DNA from: Anseranas semipalmata
Lineage: Eukaryota > Chordata > Aves > Anseriformes > Anseranatidae
NCBI GenBank assembly: GCA_013399115.1
Contig: VXAA01000623.1
Location: 556,289 to 620,288 of the forward strand
DNA: 64,000 bases
Direction of reading: 5' to 3'
Shown here: positions 12,801-37,879 of the stretch, in pieces
Layout: every line of letters starts with the position of its first letter
Position numbering within the stretch: the first letter of the stretch is position 1
Notes under the pieces: generated by a model
Seen by the model: only the letters and a program-made list of their open reading frames with translations
What the model was told of the DNA's origin: nothing
Database searches by the model: none
Position numbers and translations under genes: made by a program

Positions 12801-15800
12801 GTGCGAGTGGGGTCAGAGCCCCACAGTGCCTCTGGGCTGCGGACACAGGACAACGGCTGCATCAATGGGTACGGTTTAGGGGAATTAGGGTCAAACAGCC
12901 AGGCAAGTGCTGTTCTCAGGATCCAATGGGGACTATGGAGAGCGGCACCTTCGCCCGAGCCACAGCAAGGCTGTCGGCGTACTGGGAGCTGCCGCGGGCT
13001 GCGTCTTCACGCTGTAAGGGAAGTGGTCACGGATGGCTGTGAGTGCCATGGATGGTGGGAGTGCTGCCCGTGCAACCCATTCACATTGGAAAATTTGGTT
13101 AGAAGCTGGATTTGATGGTTATAGCAAGAGGGAAGACAGCTATCTATGTGGCAGATACGGAGTTTTTGTGCTGGTGTTTCTTTTTGGGGACACACGCTCT
13201 GGAGTCGACAAGGGGCTGATAAGTATCTGAGTTTGCAGGATATGGCCCATTTCCAGAGACAGCCGTGCCAGGGGGAGCAGGGGATGCCTTTGTTCTGGCT
13301 CATTGTGTTGACTTGGAGGGAAGGAAGTGCTGGAGTTCCTGATGTTCTTGGCTCGGCGGGGCCGGGGTCTCTGCGAGTCGGGGATTGCTCCAGCAGGTGT
13401 TGTTGTGGAGGACGTGGTCCCTGCCTTCCCAGCGGCGTGGAGTTACTCTGGCCTGACCTGGCCCTCTTGAGAGCACGTGTATTGTTTTCTCCTGAAGTGG
13501 CTAATCAAATGAAGAAAACAGATGTTGGCTGCTTCACCTTAATCTCCAGCAAGTATCTGAGACCTGAGCTGAGATTCGGAGGGTGAAGAGCCTTGTCCAT
13601 CGCAGCTTTCTGCTTGACTGTAGTCCAGGAACGAGACCCTTGGTCTGGCAGGGTCTGCATTCTGACCACACACTGCGACCCTGGGAGCCTTTGCTGAGCC
13701 AGGTGCTCTGTGGAAACGATTTTTCGCTGTTTACACAATGTTCCTCAGATGCCCTCTCATTTCCAGATCTTCTGCTTGCCCCAGGAACAGCGCTGCGCTT
13801 GGGGAAGAATGAGAAAACAACTAAAACCATCTGACTTCCACATTCCGTTCACGTGGCGCTGGGAGCGCGGGCGTGCGAACACGCTGTCCCTTCCAGCGTC
13901 ACACAAGGGATCAGGACGTCCCCGGCCGCCGCGGGCCTGCCGGGCTGGCACGGAGGCAGTGCCGAAGAAACCTGCGCAGAAACGGGTCTGGGGGCAGCGC
14001 GGCTCCTCGGGACCTGTCCCCAGAGGCCGTTTTGATGGCGTGATTACCGGGACGTCCTGGCTCTTGTCATCCGCGTAGCTCGTTAACCTGCGGCCGGGTC
14101 GGTGCAGTAGCTGCAGCCAGTATTGTGCTGGGACCCCCAGTCCTTGCTCCGTTCAAGTCCTGTCCCCTCCCGGGCTGGGAGCGCGCCCGGGTGTCCTGCT
14201 TTCCCTTCGTCTTCTCCAAATCTCAACCCAGCAGGCTCGGCTCTGCGCGTGCTCAGGGTAAGGGGGGCCATGCCTGCTTCCCGCTGGCTTTCTCCACGCC
14301 TCTCCCGCCCAGCTCCGTAGATTAAAACAACTCGGGCAATAAATTTCTGGGCCGTGGGCTGCAGCCCCGCAGCTGCAACGCTTTGTACAGTGATGGGCTA
14401 TTTCCAGCCTGTCCCGGGAACACAGAGGTGATTCATTGCAGCAGGGACGCACGCTATGTGCTGCTCGGATGAAAACCAATCCCACCCCAGACCTGTGCCC
14501 CTCTCCTGGCCTGAGTGCCTCTCCTGTGCACATGCTTGTCCTCTGCCACAGGGATCACAAACTTGGCTGACCCGGGGGAGCGGAGAAGCTGAATGAATTT
14601 GCCTTCTGTCCCGAGGAGAGACGGCGTAACCCCGCTGTGTGAGCCAGGACCCGTTGCCTCTGCCCCATTCGGATACAGGCTTGGATAAATCCCTGACTTT
14701 CCCGGCAGTGAAATGGGAAAAACAGGGCTGCACGCTCCGTCCCAAGAGATGTCCCAGCCCCACATCTGGATCCCTGCAGGCCTTGGGAAAGGCTGAGCAC
14801 GGACCCGGGGTCGAGGCCAGGCTGGGCGGCGTGGCCGGGCGCCCGGGTCCGTGCTGTGTTGCCACCTGGAGCCCAGTGCCGCGCTGGGATGGGCACTGGG
14901 AGGACTGGGGAGGCAGCGGGAAGTCCCGCAGGAGAAGACGAGCCGCAGGAAGGGTTTGGGCTGACGGGGAAGGGAAGGCTCTGGGTGAGGGGCAGGGGAG
15001 CACAGCGTGGCAGAGGGGGGAACCCGCTGCCCGCCCTGGATGCTTCAGCAGCTTGTGTGGGAGCAGGAGCGGGGGCCTGCAACGGGCAGGCGGTGCCGGG
15101 GGGATCTGAGAGGCGAGTGCCCGCTGAGGCAGCCGAGGCAGCTGCTTTGCAGCTCAGCCCTGCGTGAGCTTCCAGCCAGAGCGCAGGCACAAAACAACGC
15201 TCCGACCGAGGTCTGCTGGGAAAGTGAGCGCTGCCGGTGCCGGCTGCCAGCGTTTCCACCCTGTGCTTCCAAACCCGGCTGTGGGCTGGGTGCGGCTGGA
15301 GCCTGCGTGCCCACCGAGCGGACACAGCTCACGGCCTCACCCCGCTTCCCCGGAGGGGTCCCAGCCGAGAGACCGGGGTGCTGCGGTGGGTTGGGAATGT
15401 GGGAATAAGGGGCACAGCAGGAGACCTGGGCTTGGGTCCCAGCAGCACAGGTCCAGCCTCCTCCAGCGGGTGCAGGCAGGAGTGAAACACCAGAGCCAGC
15501 CTTGGCTACGGGTTTTTAACCACGGTGTCACCTCTGCCTGCTGCTCCCCAAGGATCCCGCGGCCTCTGGCTGAGCAAAGGGGGGCTGCAGGGCCAATGCA
15601 CCCCGCTCCTCTCTCCTCTCCTTGCGTGCCAGCTCCCGCCGCGGAGATCTGTCTGTTGTGTGCGGTACGAACGGCAGTGTGGCCTGGGGAGGTGCGGAGC
15701 CGGAGGGGTAGCGCTTGGCTGGGCAATTGCTTTTGGCTGAGGGAACAACAGTAGGAAAGTTCTGATTGTCTAAAAGACATTTAGACAGGCAGGGTCAGGG

Positions 15801-17326
15801 GACGGCGGAGCTGTTGGAGCCAAGGGCCTCTTGCTCTTTGGACAAACAAAGGGAGGATGGAAACACTGCGGTGAAATGGTGAAAGTGAAGCAATGCCCCT
15901 GGCAGGCTGCGGAGGGCAGGGTGAGGGAAACGGCCTCGGGCCCCCGCCAGGCTCCGTGGCCCCGTTCCTCCAGGGCCCACAGCAGACGAACAGCGGGGTC
16001 CGGCAGCGTCTTGGTGCCGTGGGAGGTGACGGGAGCACCCGAAAGCTTCTGCCCTCTCGGTGAGACCACACAGTGCTGCGAACAAACGTCTGTGCTATGT
16101 CGAAGTGGTTTGAAAGCACTCTTGAGTTAGCTGGAGTGGTCAGAAACTGGGGCGCGGTGAGCAGTGTGCGCACTTCGGGGCGAGCAGCCAGGACTGCCGG
16201 GCTCTCCTACAGCCTCTGCTCGTAGGCAGGGGCTCAGCTGCAGGCTCCGAGGGGGGCAGCCAGAGCCGCTCAGGCTCGGGGGTTCTGGGACCAGGATGAA
16301 ACTGGTGGGGACGGGGCTGGGACAGGGGCAGGGGAGGAAGGGAGATGTGTCCGGTTTCAGTGCTCACCTGCCTCTTGCACAGCCAGAGGGACTGGTGGGT
16401 TTGGAACCAGCCCAGAGCGTGCAGAGCTGGTATACGTGAGCTGAAATACAGCAGGGCCGTAAGACGCAGTGGGTTAGAGCAGATCCTCTTTAGTGTAATT
16501 AATTAGGTGTGCTGACGGAGAGGCTGAGCCCAGGCCTGAGCTTGCCTGGGTTTGTTCAGCCGTGAGTCGTCGCTGTGCTGCTGCTCGGCAGCACTGCAGA
16601 GCGCGGTGGGGGCTGGCAGGCTGGGTGTGTGTCTCACTGGCTCCGCTCTGTGTCTTGCAGGATGAAGTGAAGCTCCCATCTAAACTGAGCATCAGCAAGT
16701 CTCTGAAGGAGGGTGAAAAGCAAGAGAAGGAAGGCGAGGGTGAGGAGGTGCCGGCAGGTGAGGACCATGCAGAGGAGGATCACATCCAGCTCTCCTCGGA
16801 TGAAGAGGTGGAGATTGAAGAGATTATTGAAGAGTCGAGGGCAGAACGCATCAAAAGGAGCGGCATGAAGAGAGTGGATGACTTTAAGAAGGCATTCTCA
16901 AAGGAGAAGATGGAGAAGACTAAGCTAAAGACCAAGGAAAACCTGGAGAAGACCCGCCACAACTTGGAGAAGACCCGCCACAACCTGGAGAAGAGGATGA
17001 ACAAACTGGGCACCAAGATTGTGACTAATGAAAGGAGAGAGAAGATGAAGACCTCTCGGGACAAGCTGAGGAAGTCTTTCACCCCTGACCACACCATCTA
17101 CGCCAGGTCCAAGACGGCCGTCTACAAAGTGCCACCCTTCACTTTCCACGTCAAGAAAATACGAGAGGGCGAGGTGGAAGTAAAAGCCACGGAGCTGGTG
17201 GAGGTTGGCGGAGAGGAGGGAGAAAACTCGGATCTGCTGCGTGGGGAGAGCCCTGAGATGCACACGCTGCTGGAGATCACGGAGGAGTCCGACGCGGTAC
17301 TGGTGGACAAGAGCGACAGTGAGTAG
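473..17326 (+). CDS. CAVIN1: CAVIN1 (PTRF, cavin-1), caveolae coat protein; whole coding span, join(473..892, 16661..17326)
   Basis: Cavin-1 trimerises through coiled coils and coats the cytosolic face of caveolae with caveolins and other cavins. It was first described as an RNA polymerase I transcript release factor. Two exons join in phase 0 to give 361 residues (human about 390). The first helical region HR1 lies in exon 1 (about residues 35-140). Exon 2 holds an acidic region (160-200), a basic helical region HR2 with heptads (200-280), the conserved RSKTAVYKVPPFTFHVKKI segment (289-307) and the C-terminal ITEESDAVLVDKSDSE. The ATG has A at -3 and G at +4, a strong Kozak context. The single intron after Gln140 of ...VMIYQ uses GT/AG and matches the mammalian gene. 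STAT3 follows downstream on the same strand, as in other vertebrates. Confidence 0.97.
893..16660 (+). other. CAVIN1: CAVIN1 intron 1, 15.8 kb, no gene recognised
   Basis: No coding exon, RNA gene or transposon was recognised on either strand. The first 10 kb are AT-rich with many short A and T runs. From roughly 11 kb onward the DNA becomes strongly GC-rich. The open frames here are short, overlap in several frames and resemble no family I know. A G tract lies near 11590-11602. The size is similar to the large first intron of the mammalian gene, so regulatory elements are likely, but none can be named from sequence alone. Confidence 0.6.
16661..17326 (+). CDS. CAVIN1: CAVIN1 coding exon 2 (residues 141-361, stop)
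   Basis: 666 bases after acceptor TCTTGCAG. It starts DEVKLPSKLSISKSLKEG and ends at TAG (17324-17326). It contains the acidic region, HR2 and the conserved C-terminus. A 21-base tandem duplication at 16946-16987 encodes EKTRHNL twice. Confidence 0.97.
   Translation, partial: DEVKLPSKLSISKSLKEGEKQEKEGEGEEVPAGEDHAEEDHIQLSSDEEVEIEEIIEESRAERIKRSGMKRVDDFKKAFSKEKMEKTKLKTKENLEKTRHNLEKTRHNLEKRMNKLGTKIVTNERREKMKTSRDKLRKSFTPDHTIYARSKTAVYKVPPFTFHVKKIREGEVEVKATELVEVGGEEGENSDLLRGESPEMHTLLEITEESDAVLVDKSDSE
16946..16987 (+). repeat. CAVIN1: two-copy 21-base tandem repeat inside CAVIN1 HR2
   Basis: 16946-16966 and 16967-16987 are nearly identical and encode EKTRHNL twice (residues 236-242 and 243-249), exactly one coiled-coil heptad each. 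A diverged third heptad, EKRMNKL, follows. Mammalian cavin-1 has related but less uniform EKTR heptads here. Confidence 0.85.
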
Positions 17327-19490
17327 GACAGGCAGCAGCACGGAAGGGTTGTGGACGGACGGCTGAACACGTAATCATTCACATTTTGAGATTTCTCTTT
17401 GCCCCGGTGCCCCGGGGGAAGTGTACACAATGCATCTTTACTACCCTGCAGAGCCGACGCCAATCCCCTGCCTGCTAGGACAAGGTGTATTTTATATTTT
17501 AGTTTTAGCACAGAACCATTAGGAACACAGGACTGTTTTTCTTACACTGTCAAATCACCCTTGAAGACCATTCCTGCCGCAGGCTGCGTGAGAGCCTTCC
17601 AGCCACCAGACCTGAAGATGGGCTCTGAGTGATGGGGACCCAGCCCAGCTGGAGAGTGCTAAAACCAAGATAACGGCTGTACACCTGCAAAACTCAAATG
17701 TCCTCCGTGAGCAAAGACCTGGTGTCAAGAAAGCTTCCTGCCGAGCAGCCTGCCCAGCCCACGAGACCCCAGTTCCCTGTGCCAGGCTGAGTGGCCGTCC
17801 CTGCAGGCAGCAAGACTCACGGGATCCAAGCTGGCCACCGGCGCTGGGGAGCAGAGGAACTGGGACGCACCCAGCACGCGGGAGGGAAGAACTGAGCAAA
17901 TCCTGTCGATGGGCAGAGTAAGGGCAAAGCTGAGCAAGCCACGTGGCACACGGGCGAGTCTGCTCTGTTCTCCCCTCCTGAGGACTGGGTCACCGTGGCG
18001 GTGCCAGGACAGGTTCACCACGAAGCCGACCTGCTGCCGGGACCGTCACCACATCACGCAGGCTGCGCCTGCTGCTGCTCCCCGCAGCGCTGCTGTTGCA
18101 GGAGCAGCGTGGGCGCACGCTCCCCTGCTTGTTGGGTTAAAAGTCTGGCTGCCAAAATCCTCCCTGGGGCAGGGAGCACGCAGAGCTGGGGTGCTGCATC
18201 CCACCTCTGCACCTGTAGCTGTGGCGTCAGCGGGCAGTGAGGTACGTGCTCACTGCCCAGGGAGAGGCTGAACGCAGGCAGCGGTGCCGGAGAAGCCAGT
18301 ACCGGCTGCAGTTTGTTGCCAGAAGGTATTTGGGATGTGCTGGTGCCGTGTGAGGCACCTGACCGTCAGAGAACAGCCTTGACACCTTGAGTATGTCTGA
18401 GCATCTGCTTCCTCCAGGGGTCCTGGCATGGCTCAGGCTCGTGCCCATGTCCTGCGCTTTCCTCCCCATTTCCTGCTTTCTGCCAGCTTCGCTCTGTCCC
18501 CTGCAGCAAGGCAGCGCTAGGATCGCACACCGCAGCTTGAGGGTACTGCCCCGGCTCAGCCCGGGGCTGCCACGCTCCGGCTCTCACGTACGCAGCCACC
18601 GTCGCAGCACGACCCAGCCCTGCAGGAGCAGGCAGGAAGGCAAGAGGCCGCCCGCGTGCCTCGGCAGCTTTGCCTGGGGAGCTGTGGACGCACCTGGGGA
18701 GGCTGATCCCGGTGGGCAGGCGAGGGAGGGGTTGGGTTGTGCTCATCCCCGCCTGCTTGCTGGGCTCAGCACTTTCCAGCCAGCGCGGCCGCTTTCCTTC
18801 CCGGCCTGCTCCTCCCCAAGCAGCAGGGAGGGCTGCTGTTGCTGGCCTAACTAAATATATAAACTTGCTTTTCCTCCAGGAATTGTTTTCCCTCTTATTG
18901 TCTAGTGCACCCAGCCTGCCCCCAGCCCCGGGATCCTGTCCCGCTGCCTGCGCTGCCGCGTGGCCGCTGTCCCAGCAGCTGCCGAGGGAAGGAGGTGAGC
19001 CCGTGCCAGCCCCGCGTGTGCCCCCAGGACAGGGGCTGGAGGGTGGCTGCAGGCAGGGACAGCGGCCCCGAGGAGCGCAGGCTGCCGTCCGTGGGGTCGC
19101 AAGGTAAAGGCTCCTCGCTGGCGGCCGGCACGGATCAGCCGGGTCCCAGCCCGGCACCGTCCCCAGCCCACCCGGGGACCAGGACGGGCTGCACTGCGTG
19201 CTGCTGCTCCCGGCGCGGGCGGCTCTTCAGACCCGCGCTCCATTTCCGAGGGCCCACCTTTCGATTTTTTACGTGTGTATTTTTTCTCGCACGGCAGCGG
19301 CGTGGAGCAGCGGGTGCCGAGGGCGCGAGGCCACCGGACACGGCGCCGGTCCCACCCGCGGCGCCTGATCCCGGGGCGTGCGGGGCTCTCGCGTGGCTGG
19401 GGGCGGCGGGCGCGTTAGACGAGGCTCTAACCGTTTTCTACGACTGCATCCTGGTGAGCAGCTCAACTAATAAAGTCTCTTTTGTAAAAG
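17327..19490 (+). other. CAVIN1: CAVIN1 3'UTR (inferred)
   Basis: No coding gene is visible here. I take it as 3'UTR because the only canonical AATAAA found downstream of the stop is at 19469, giving about 2.1 kb, similar to my recollection of the mammalian transcript. It includes an AT-rich island near 18850-18900. The exact cleavage point is not defined. Confidence 0.55.
19469..19474 (+). promoter_or_regulatory. CAVIN1: poly(A) signal AATAAA, probable CAVIN1 3' end
   Basis: A canonical AATAAA followed within 15 bases by a T/G-rich stretch (GTCTCTTTTGT), the usual arrangement for cleavage. It lies 2.14 kb after the CAVIN1 stop codon and about 320 bases before the CRE of the STAT3 promoter. 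Confidence 0.65.
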
Positions 19491-19744
19491 GACGAGCGTG
19501 CCGCGTGCTGAGCGCGCACGGGCGAGGGGCTGGTGGTGGGACGCGGGGGCACCAGCAACCCCACTGGGTGGGCACCGGGCACCGGGCGTGGATGGGGTCC
19601 TCCGCCTGCGACCAGAGCCCCTGGAGAGCCTCGGCCCCGGTGGAGCGGGTGCCAGGCCCCGTTGGGTTCCATTGCCCCGTGCGGGGCCGGTGTTAGACCC
19701 CATCGCCCCCATGCGGGGTCGCTGCTGGACTCCGGGCTCAAAGC

Positions 19745-19865
19745 TCAGGGCGCTGCCCCTTTAAGAGGCGGTGGCGGCGGCTGCGGGCCGCGCGCTGACG
19801 TCACGGCGCTGCCCGGAACTCAGCCGGGTTTCCCGCACGGCCGTTCCCGGCAGCCACCGCCCCCC
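19745..19865 (+). promoter_or_regulatory. STAT3: STAT3 proximal promoter (left part; continues into the N gap)
   Basis: Very CpG-rich sequence with repeated GGCGG motifs and no clear TATA box. It carries a perfect palindromic CRE, TGACGTCA, at 19796-19803. TGCCCGGAA at 19810-19818 and TTCCCGGCA at 19844-19852 each differ by one base from the STAT consensus TTCNNNGAA. Position between the CAVIN1 poly(A) signal and STAT3 exon 2, and CpG richness, support a promoter. The mammalian Stat3 gene is known to be autoregulated through a CRE beside a low-affinity STAT site. Confidence 0.65.
19796..19803. promoter_or_regulatory. STAT3: CRE palindrome TGACGTCA
   Basis: An exact eight-base CREB/ATF site in the CpG-rich region upstream of STAT3, six bases before a near-consensus STAT site. 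Confidence 0.7.
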
Positions 19866-20565
19866 NNNNNNNNNNNNNNNNNNNNNNNNNNNNNNNNNNN
19901 NNNNNNNNNNNNNNNNNNNNNNNNNNNNNNNNNNNNNNNNNNNNNNNNNNNNNNNNNNNNNNNNNNNNNNNNNNNNNNNNNNNNNNNNNNNNNNNNNNNN
20001 NNNNNNNNNNNNNNNNNNNNNNNNNNNNNNNNNNNNNNNNNNNNNNNNNNNNNNNNNNNNNNNNNNNNNNNNNNNNNNNNNNNNNNNNNNNNNNNNNNNN
20101 NNNNNNNNNNNNNNNNNNNNNNNNNNNNNNNNNNNNNNNNNNNNNNNNNNNNNNNNNNNNNNNNNNNNNNNNNNNNNNNNNNNNNNNNNNNNNNNNNNNN
20201 NNNNNNNNNNNNNNNNNNNNNNNNNNNNNNNNNNNNNNNNNNNNNNNNNNNNNNNNNNNNNNNNNNNNNNNNNNNNNNNNNNNNNNNNNNNNNNNNNNNN
20301 NNNNNNNNNNNNNNNNNNNNNNNNNNNNNNNNNNNNNNNNNNNNNNNNNNNNNNNNNNNNNNNNNNNNNNNNNNNNNNNNNNNNNNNNNNNNNNNNNNNN
20401 NNNNNNNNNNNNNNNNNNNNNNNNNNNNNNNNNNNNNNNNNNNNNNNNNNNNNNNNNNNNNNNNNNNNNNNNNNNNNNNNNNNNNNNNNNNNNNNNNNNN
20501 NNNNNNNNNNNNNNNNNNNNNNNNNNNNNNNNNNNNNNNNNNNNNNNNNNNNNNNNNNNNNNNNN
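19866..20565. other. assembly gap, 700 N
   Basis: A run of exactly 700 undetermined bases inside the CpG-rich STAT3 promoter region. It probably hides the transcription start and most of non-coding exon 1. The true length is unknown. Open frames running through it are artefacts. Confidence 0.98.
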
Positions 20566-20615
20566 CTCCGCTCCGGCAGCCGCGGGCGGGAGCACCTTCC
20601 TTCCCGCGGCCCCCG
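20566..20615 (+). other. STAT3: probable 3' part of STAT3 non-coding exon 1
   Basis: GC-rich sequence just after the gap ends in a good splice donor, CCCCG|GTAAGC (20615/20616). STAT3 coding exon 2 has only 19 bases of 5'UTR after its acceptor, so an upstream non-coding exon must exist and this donor is the nearest convincing one. RNA evidence would be needed to confirm it. Confidence 0.35.
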
Positions 20616-34833
<14,218 letters not shown>

Positions 34834-36674
34834 TAGGTCACGTTTGCTCTGGGCCTCTTCTCTGGAGGAGCTGGGGGCTGTGATCCGTGCCACCGATTCC
34901 TTGTTTGACCCAAATGAACAACCACCTCTCGGCGGTGGTGGTGTTTGTCTTTTTGGGGGGAGGGGGTTGAACCTTTTTCTATTTCCTTCCATAACAGTTT
35001 TTCATTATTGTTTTGCTCATTCAAGTGCCTATTAGCCTCCAATCGCAGCCTCAGTTTTTACAAATGCTTCTGCAGCCCCTGTCGTGCTGCCTGCTGTTGA
35101 AAGCTGCTTTCCTGACTGCCACTGTCCAAAAGCCCAAGACGATCTCACGAGCCTGGATTCTGCTCCGTGTGGCTGAGAGGGCACCAGCCAGCCCCGGCCT
35201 GCGTGGGTTATCTGCTGCGCTGTGCGACGGGTGCCCCAGCAGCCCCCCGGGAGCTGGCAGAGGGATCTCATCTCTGCACCTTCAGCCGGCCCTGCTTGGG
35301 GCCAGGAGGGCCAGCGAGCGGCTCCAGGCTGCGAGGTGGATGAGCCCAAGCATTCCCGTCCTCAAGGGCGTTGGCGAGGGCTCTGCCGGGAGCAGGGAGT
35401 TTCGGTAGCTGCCGGTGCTTGCAGCTGACTTCCTGCTGCGGGCAGAAGGATCTGTCCAGATCCAGCAACCCTCGGCACGGCCTCTTTCCCTGCGGTGCAG
35501 AGTGCCCTGGGGAAGGGTAGTGAAGCGTCCCGGCACCAGAGCGTGCAGCATTCGCATCTTGGGTCTCTTTTGGGACCAGGAGGCTGCCCCTGACCGTGGC
35601 TGGCCCCTTGGCCAGGCTCGTGACAGGAGCAGGCCTGCACTTCCCCCTGGGCAGAGTGAGACCTGTCAGACCCCGGCGAGGAGGGGGTGCCGCTGCATGC
35701 AGCGTGACCTGCAGCGGGTGCCCGGGCTCGGCCCTCTTCCCTCTGCTGTGGCTCGTGATGTCCCAGGCAGTGGCTCTGCAGCTTCTCAGGGGCTTTGTGT
35801 GGCACTTCTGTTGGAGGCTGGCTGTTGCTGTTAGGCTAGGAGGTGGCAAGGGCTGAAGGGAGTGGGATGGATGGCGGAGAGGAGTCTGCTGGTGGCCAAC
35901 GCCAGAGGTAGGAATGGGGGTGTTGCAGCTTTCCTTGCTCTGGAGGTCGAGGAAGGTTGGAAGCTGTGATAGTTCTGTGTTCACCCAAATGGGGGGAAAC
36001 CCTCCTGCCCTTTCCGTGCGCAGGCTTCGGTTCCCATTCCCAATCTGAATGAGATGCTGATGAGCAAGGAAGGGGAAGGAGAGGCAGCGTGAGAGCTGTC
36101 TGCCTTCCCCGAGAGCAGCTGGTAGCGGGGGCTGTGGGGTGGCACGGGGGTCGTGCTGCGCTCAGCTGGGCACAGCGCTTCGGGGCAGAGCTGTGGGACC
36201 CAGAGGCGCTGGGTAACACCAGCAGAGAAGCGCCTTGCGGGGCAGCAGCGCAGGGTTGCACAGGTCTTGGTTCTCTGGGTGGAGAGAAATGCTCAATTGT
36301 CCGTACCAGTGGCGATGCTGTGGGGTGGGGGGGCCCTGTCTGGTGGCTTCAGAGCACAGATCCAGCTTTTCTACCCTGTAATGATGCTGGGGTGCCCACA
36401 CAGCCCCCCCACCCCTTTGCGCTGCACTGGTCAGGATTGGGCATCAGCTCTGTGCAGGCAGCCAGAGGGCAGAGCCGCGGGCAGGATCCGTCCTGCACCC
36501 TGGGAAGGGAGAGAGAGGGCTGCGGTGCCCAGGCAGCCCCGTTCACTGGTGGTCGTGGCCACCCTTGGGGCTAGGACCGTGGCCCTTTGGAGTTGGTAGG
36601 TGCTCAGAGGGGACAAGGACATGTAGCTGCCTCCAGCTGCAGTCAACGTAGCCCTGGGCAACTTTCAATACTGT

Positions 36675-36694
36675 AAAAAAAAATTATTTTTTTT
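36675..36694 (+). promoter_or_regulatory. STAT3: A/T inverted repeat in the STAT3 3'UTR
   Basis: Nine A, TTA, eight T: a perfect hairpin-capable sequence 43 bases upstream of the poly(A) signal in an otherwise GC-rich UTR. It could be a 3'-end processing or stability element; the function is inference. Confidence 0.4.
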
Positions 36695-36736
36695 GTATAT
36701 TTTATTGCTGTATCTACAGGCTTTAACTTTCTCCAA

Positions 36737-36742
36737 AATAAA
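36737..36742 (+). promoter_or_regulatory. STAT3: poly(A) signal AATAAA of STAT3
   Basis: A canonical signal in an AT-rich context (CCAAAATAAAGGCTC), 1.98 kb after the STAT3 stop. Confidence 0.8.
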
Positions 36743-37873
36743 GGCTCTGAAGCGACATGCTCTCACATGCATCTGCCTCAGCCCGCTCTGGCACCCGGAG
36801 GCCGGCCCCCACGTGAGCGCTGTGGTTTGCTTGGCACAAACTGGGCCCCATGGGTGCTGCCAGCACCCGGCCGCCACGCGTGGGCAGCCCCGGCTTATCT
36901 GCACGCGGGAGCGCGGGGCAGCGGCGTGCGGCAGCGCCGGGGCTGGTTTCTGCCTGGGCGAGAGCAGCGCCTGGGTCTCCTCTGCTTGCGTCAAGGAAAC
37001 CTCCCGTGCCAGCGTGGGAGGCCACCGCTGGGGACCCCTCTGGGGTGCGCGCTGGGGACGAGGTGATGGCAGTGGTCCCAGGCCTCCAGCGGGCCCCTTG
37101 TGCCACTTGTGCGCTCTCGGGGAGGCTCCGGGCGGAGGGGCCATCGTCCCCCCCTGCCCCCCGTGCCTGTCTTTGTGGGGGCTGTGGCCCCAGGGCTGGC
37201 TGCGGGGGTGGCCGCCTTGGGGACGTGCAGGGCTGCGGCTGCAGCGTGGGCCTGCCCTGCCCTCTCGTGGGGATGCGCTGGAGCCGGCACCGAGCGCTCC
37301 TGTGCCAGCGTCCTGCGGGGCTGCGGCACAGGCTCAACCCTGGGGGGACGATGTGGGTCCCAGGCTTTGCAGGGCTGGGGCTGCGCTGCAGCAGAGGCAC
37401 GATGGGGTGAGACCTGGCAGCATCAGAGCTAGGGGCATCGCTGAGCCCCCTGCAGCTCCGAGCGTGACTACAGCCACCCCCGTGTCCCCTGGGAGAGCTG
37501 CTCGGGGACATAGAGCCCTGCTCGCTGACCCAGCACCGGGTCGGGGCTGTGGGATCATCAGGAACGGGAACCTGGGGCTGGCAGCACCTGCATCTGCAGG
37601 GCCGTGCTGTAACGGGGCCGGGAGCAGACAGACAGCGGTGGTGCGGTGCTGCCCGAGAGCACCGGCAGCTCCTGCAGGGCTGCGCCCCGGAGCTGCTGCG
37701 TCTGCATCCCCGCCACCATCGCTCGCCACCTGCGGCCCTCGGCAAAGCCACAGCTTTGGTGGACGCAGCAGCAGGGGGGATGTGGGCTTTGGGCTCGGGC
37801 GAGGCCAAGAGGGAGAGATTATTGCTCTGTCAGGGCAGGATTAGCAGGGGGATTTTTCATGCAGGTCATGCTC

Positions 37874-37879
37874 AATAAA
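37874..37879 (+). promoter_or_regulatory. additional AATAAA downstream of STAT3
   Basis: A canonical hexamer 1.1 kb beyond the main STAT3 signal. It could be a distal STAT3 poly(A) site, but the downstream sequence is C-rich rather than T/G-rich. Confidence 0.25.

Noticed and set aside
18848..18862. AATATA variant as the CAVIN1 poly(A) signal
   Set aside because: A canonical AATAAA with a T/G-rich follow-up exists at 19469; the variant remains possible for a shorter form but is weaker.
36693..37844. 383-codon open frame just after STAT3
   Set aside because: It starts inside the STAT3 3'UTR poly(A) region, competes with open frames in other registers and has no recognisable domain.
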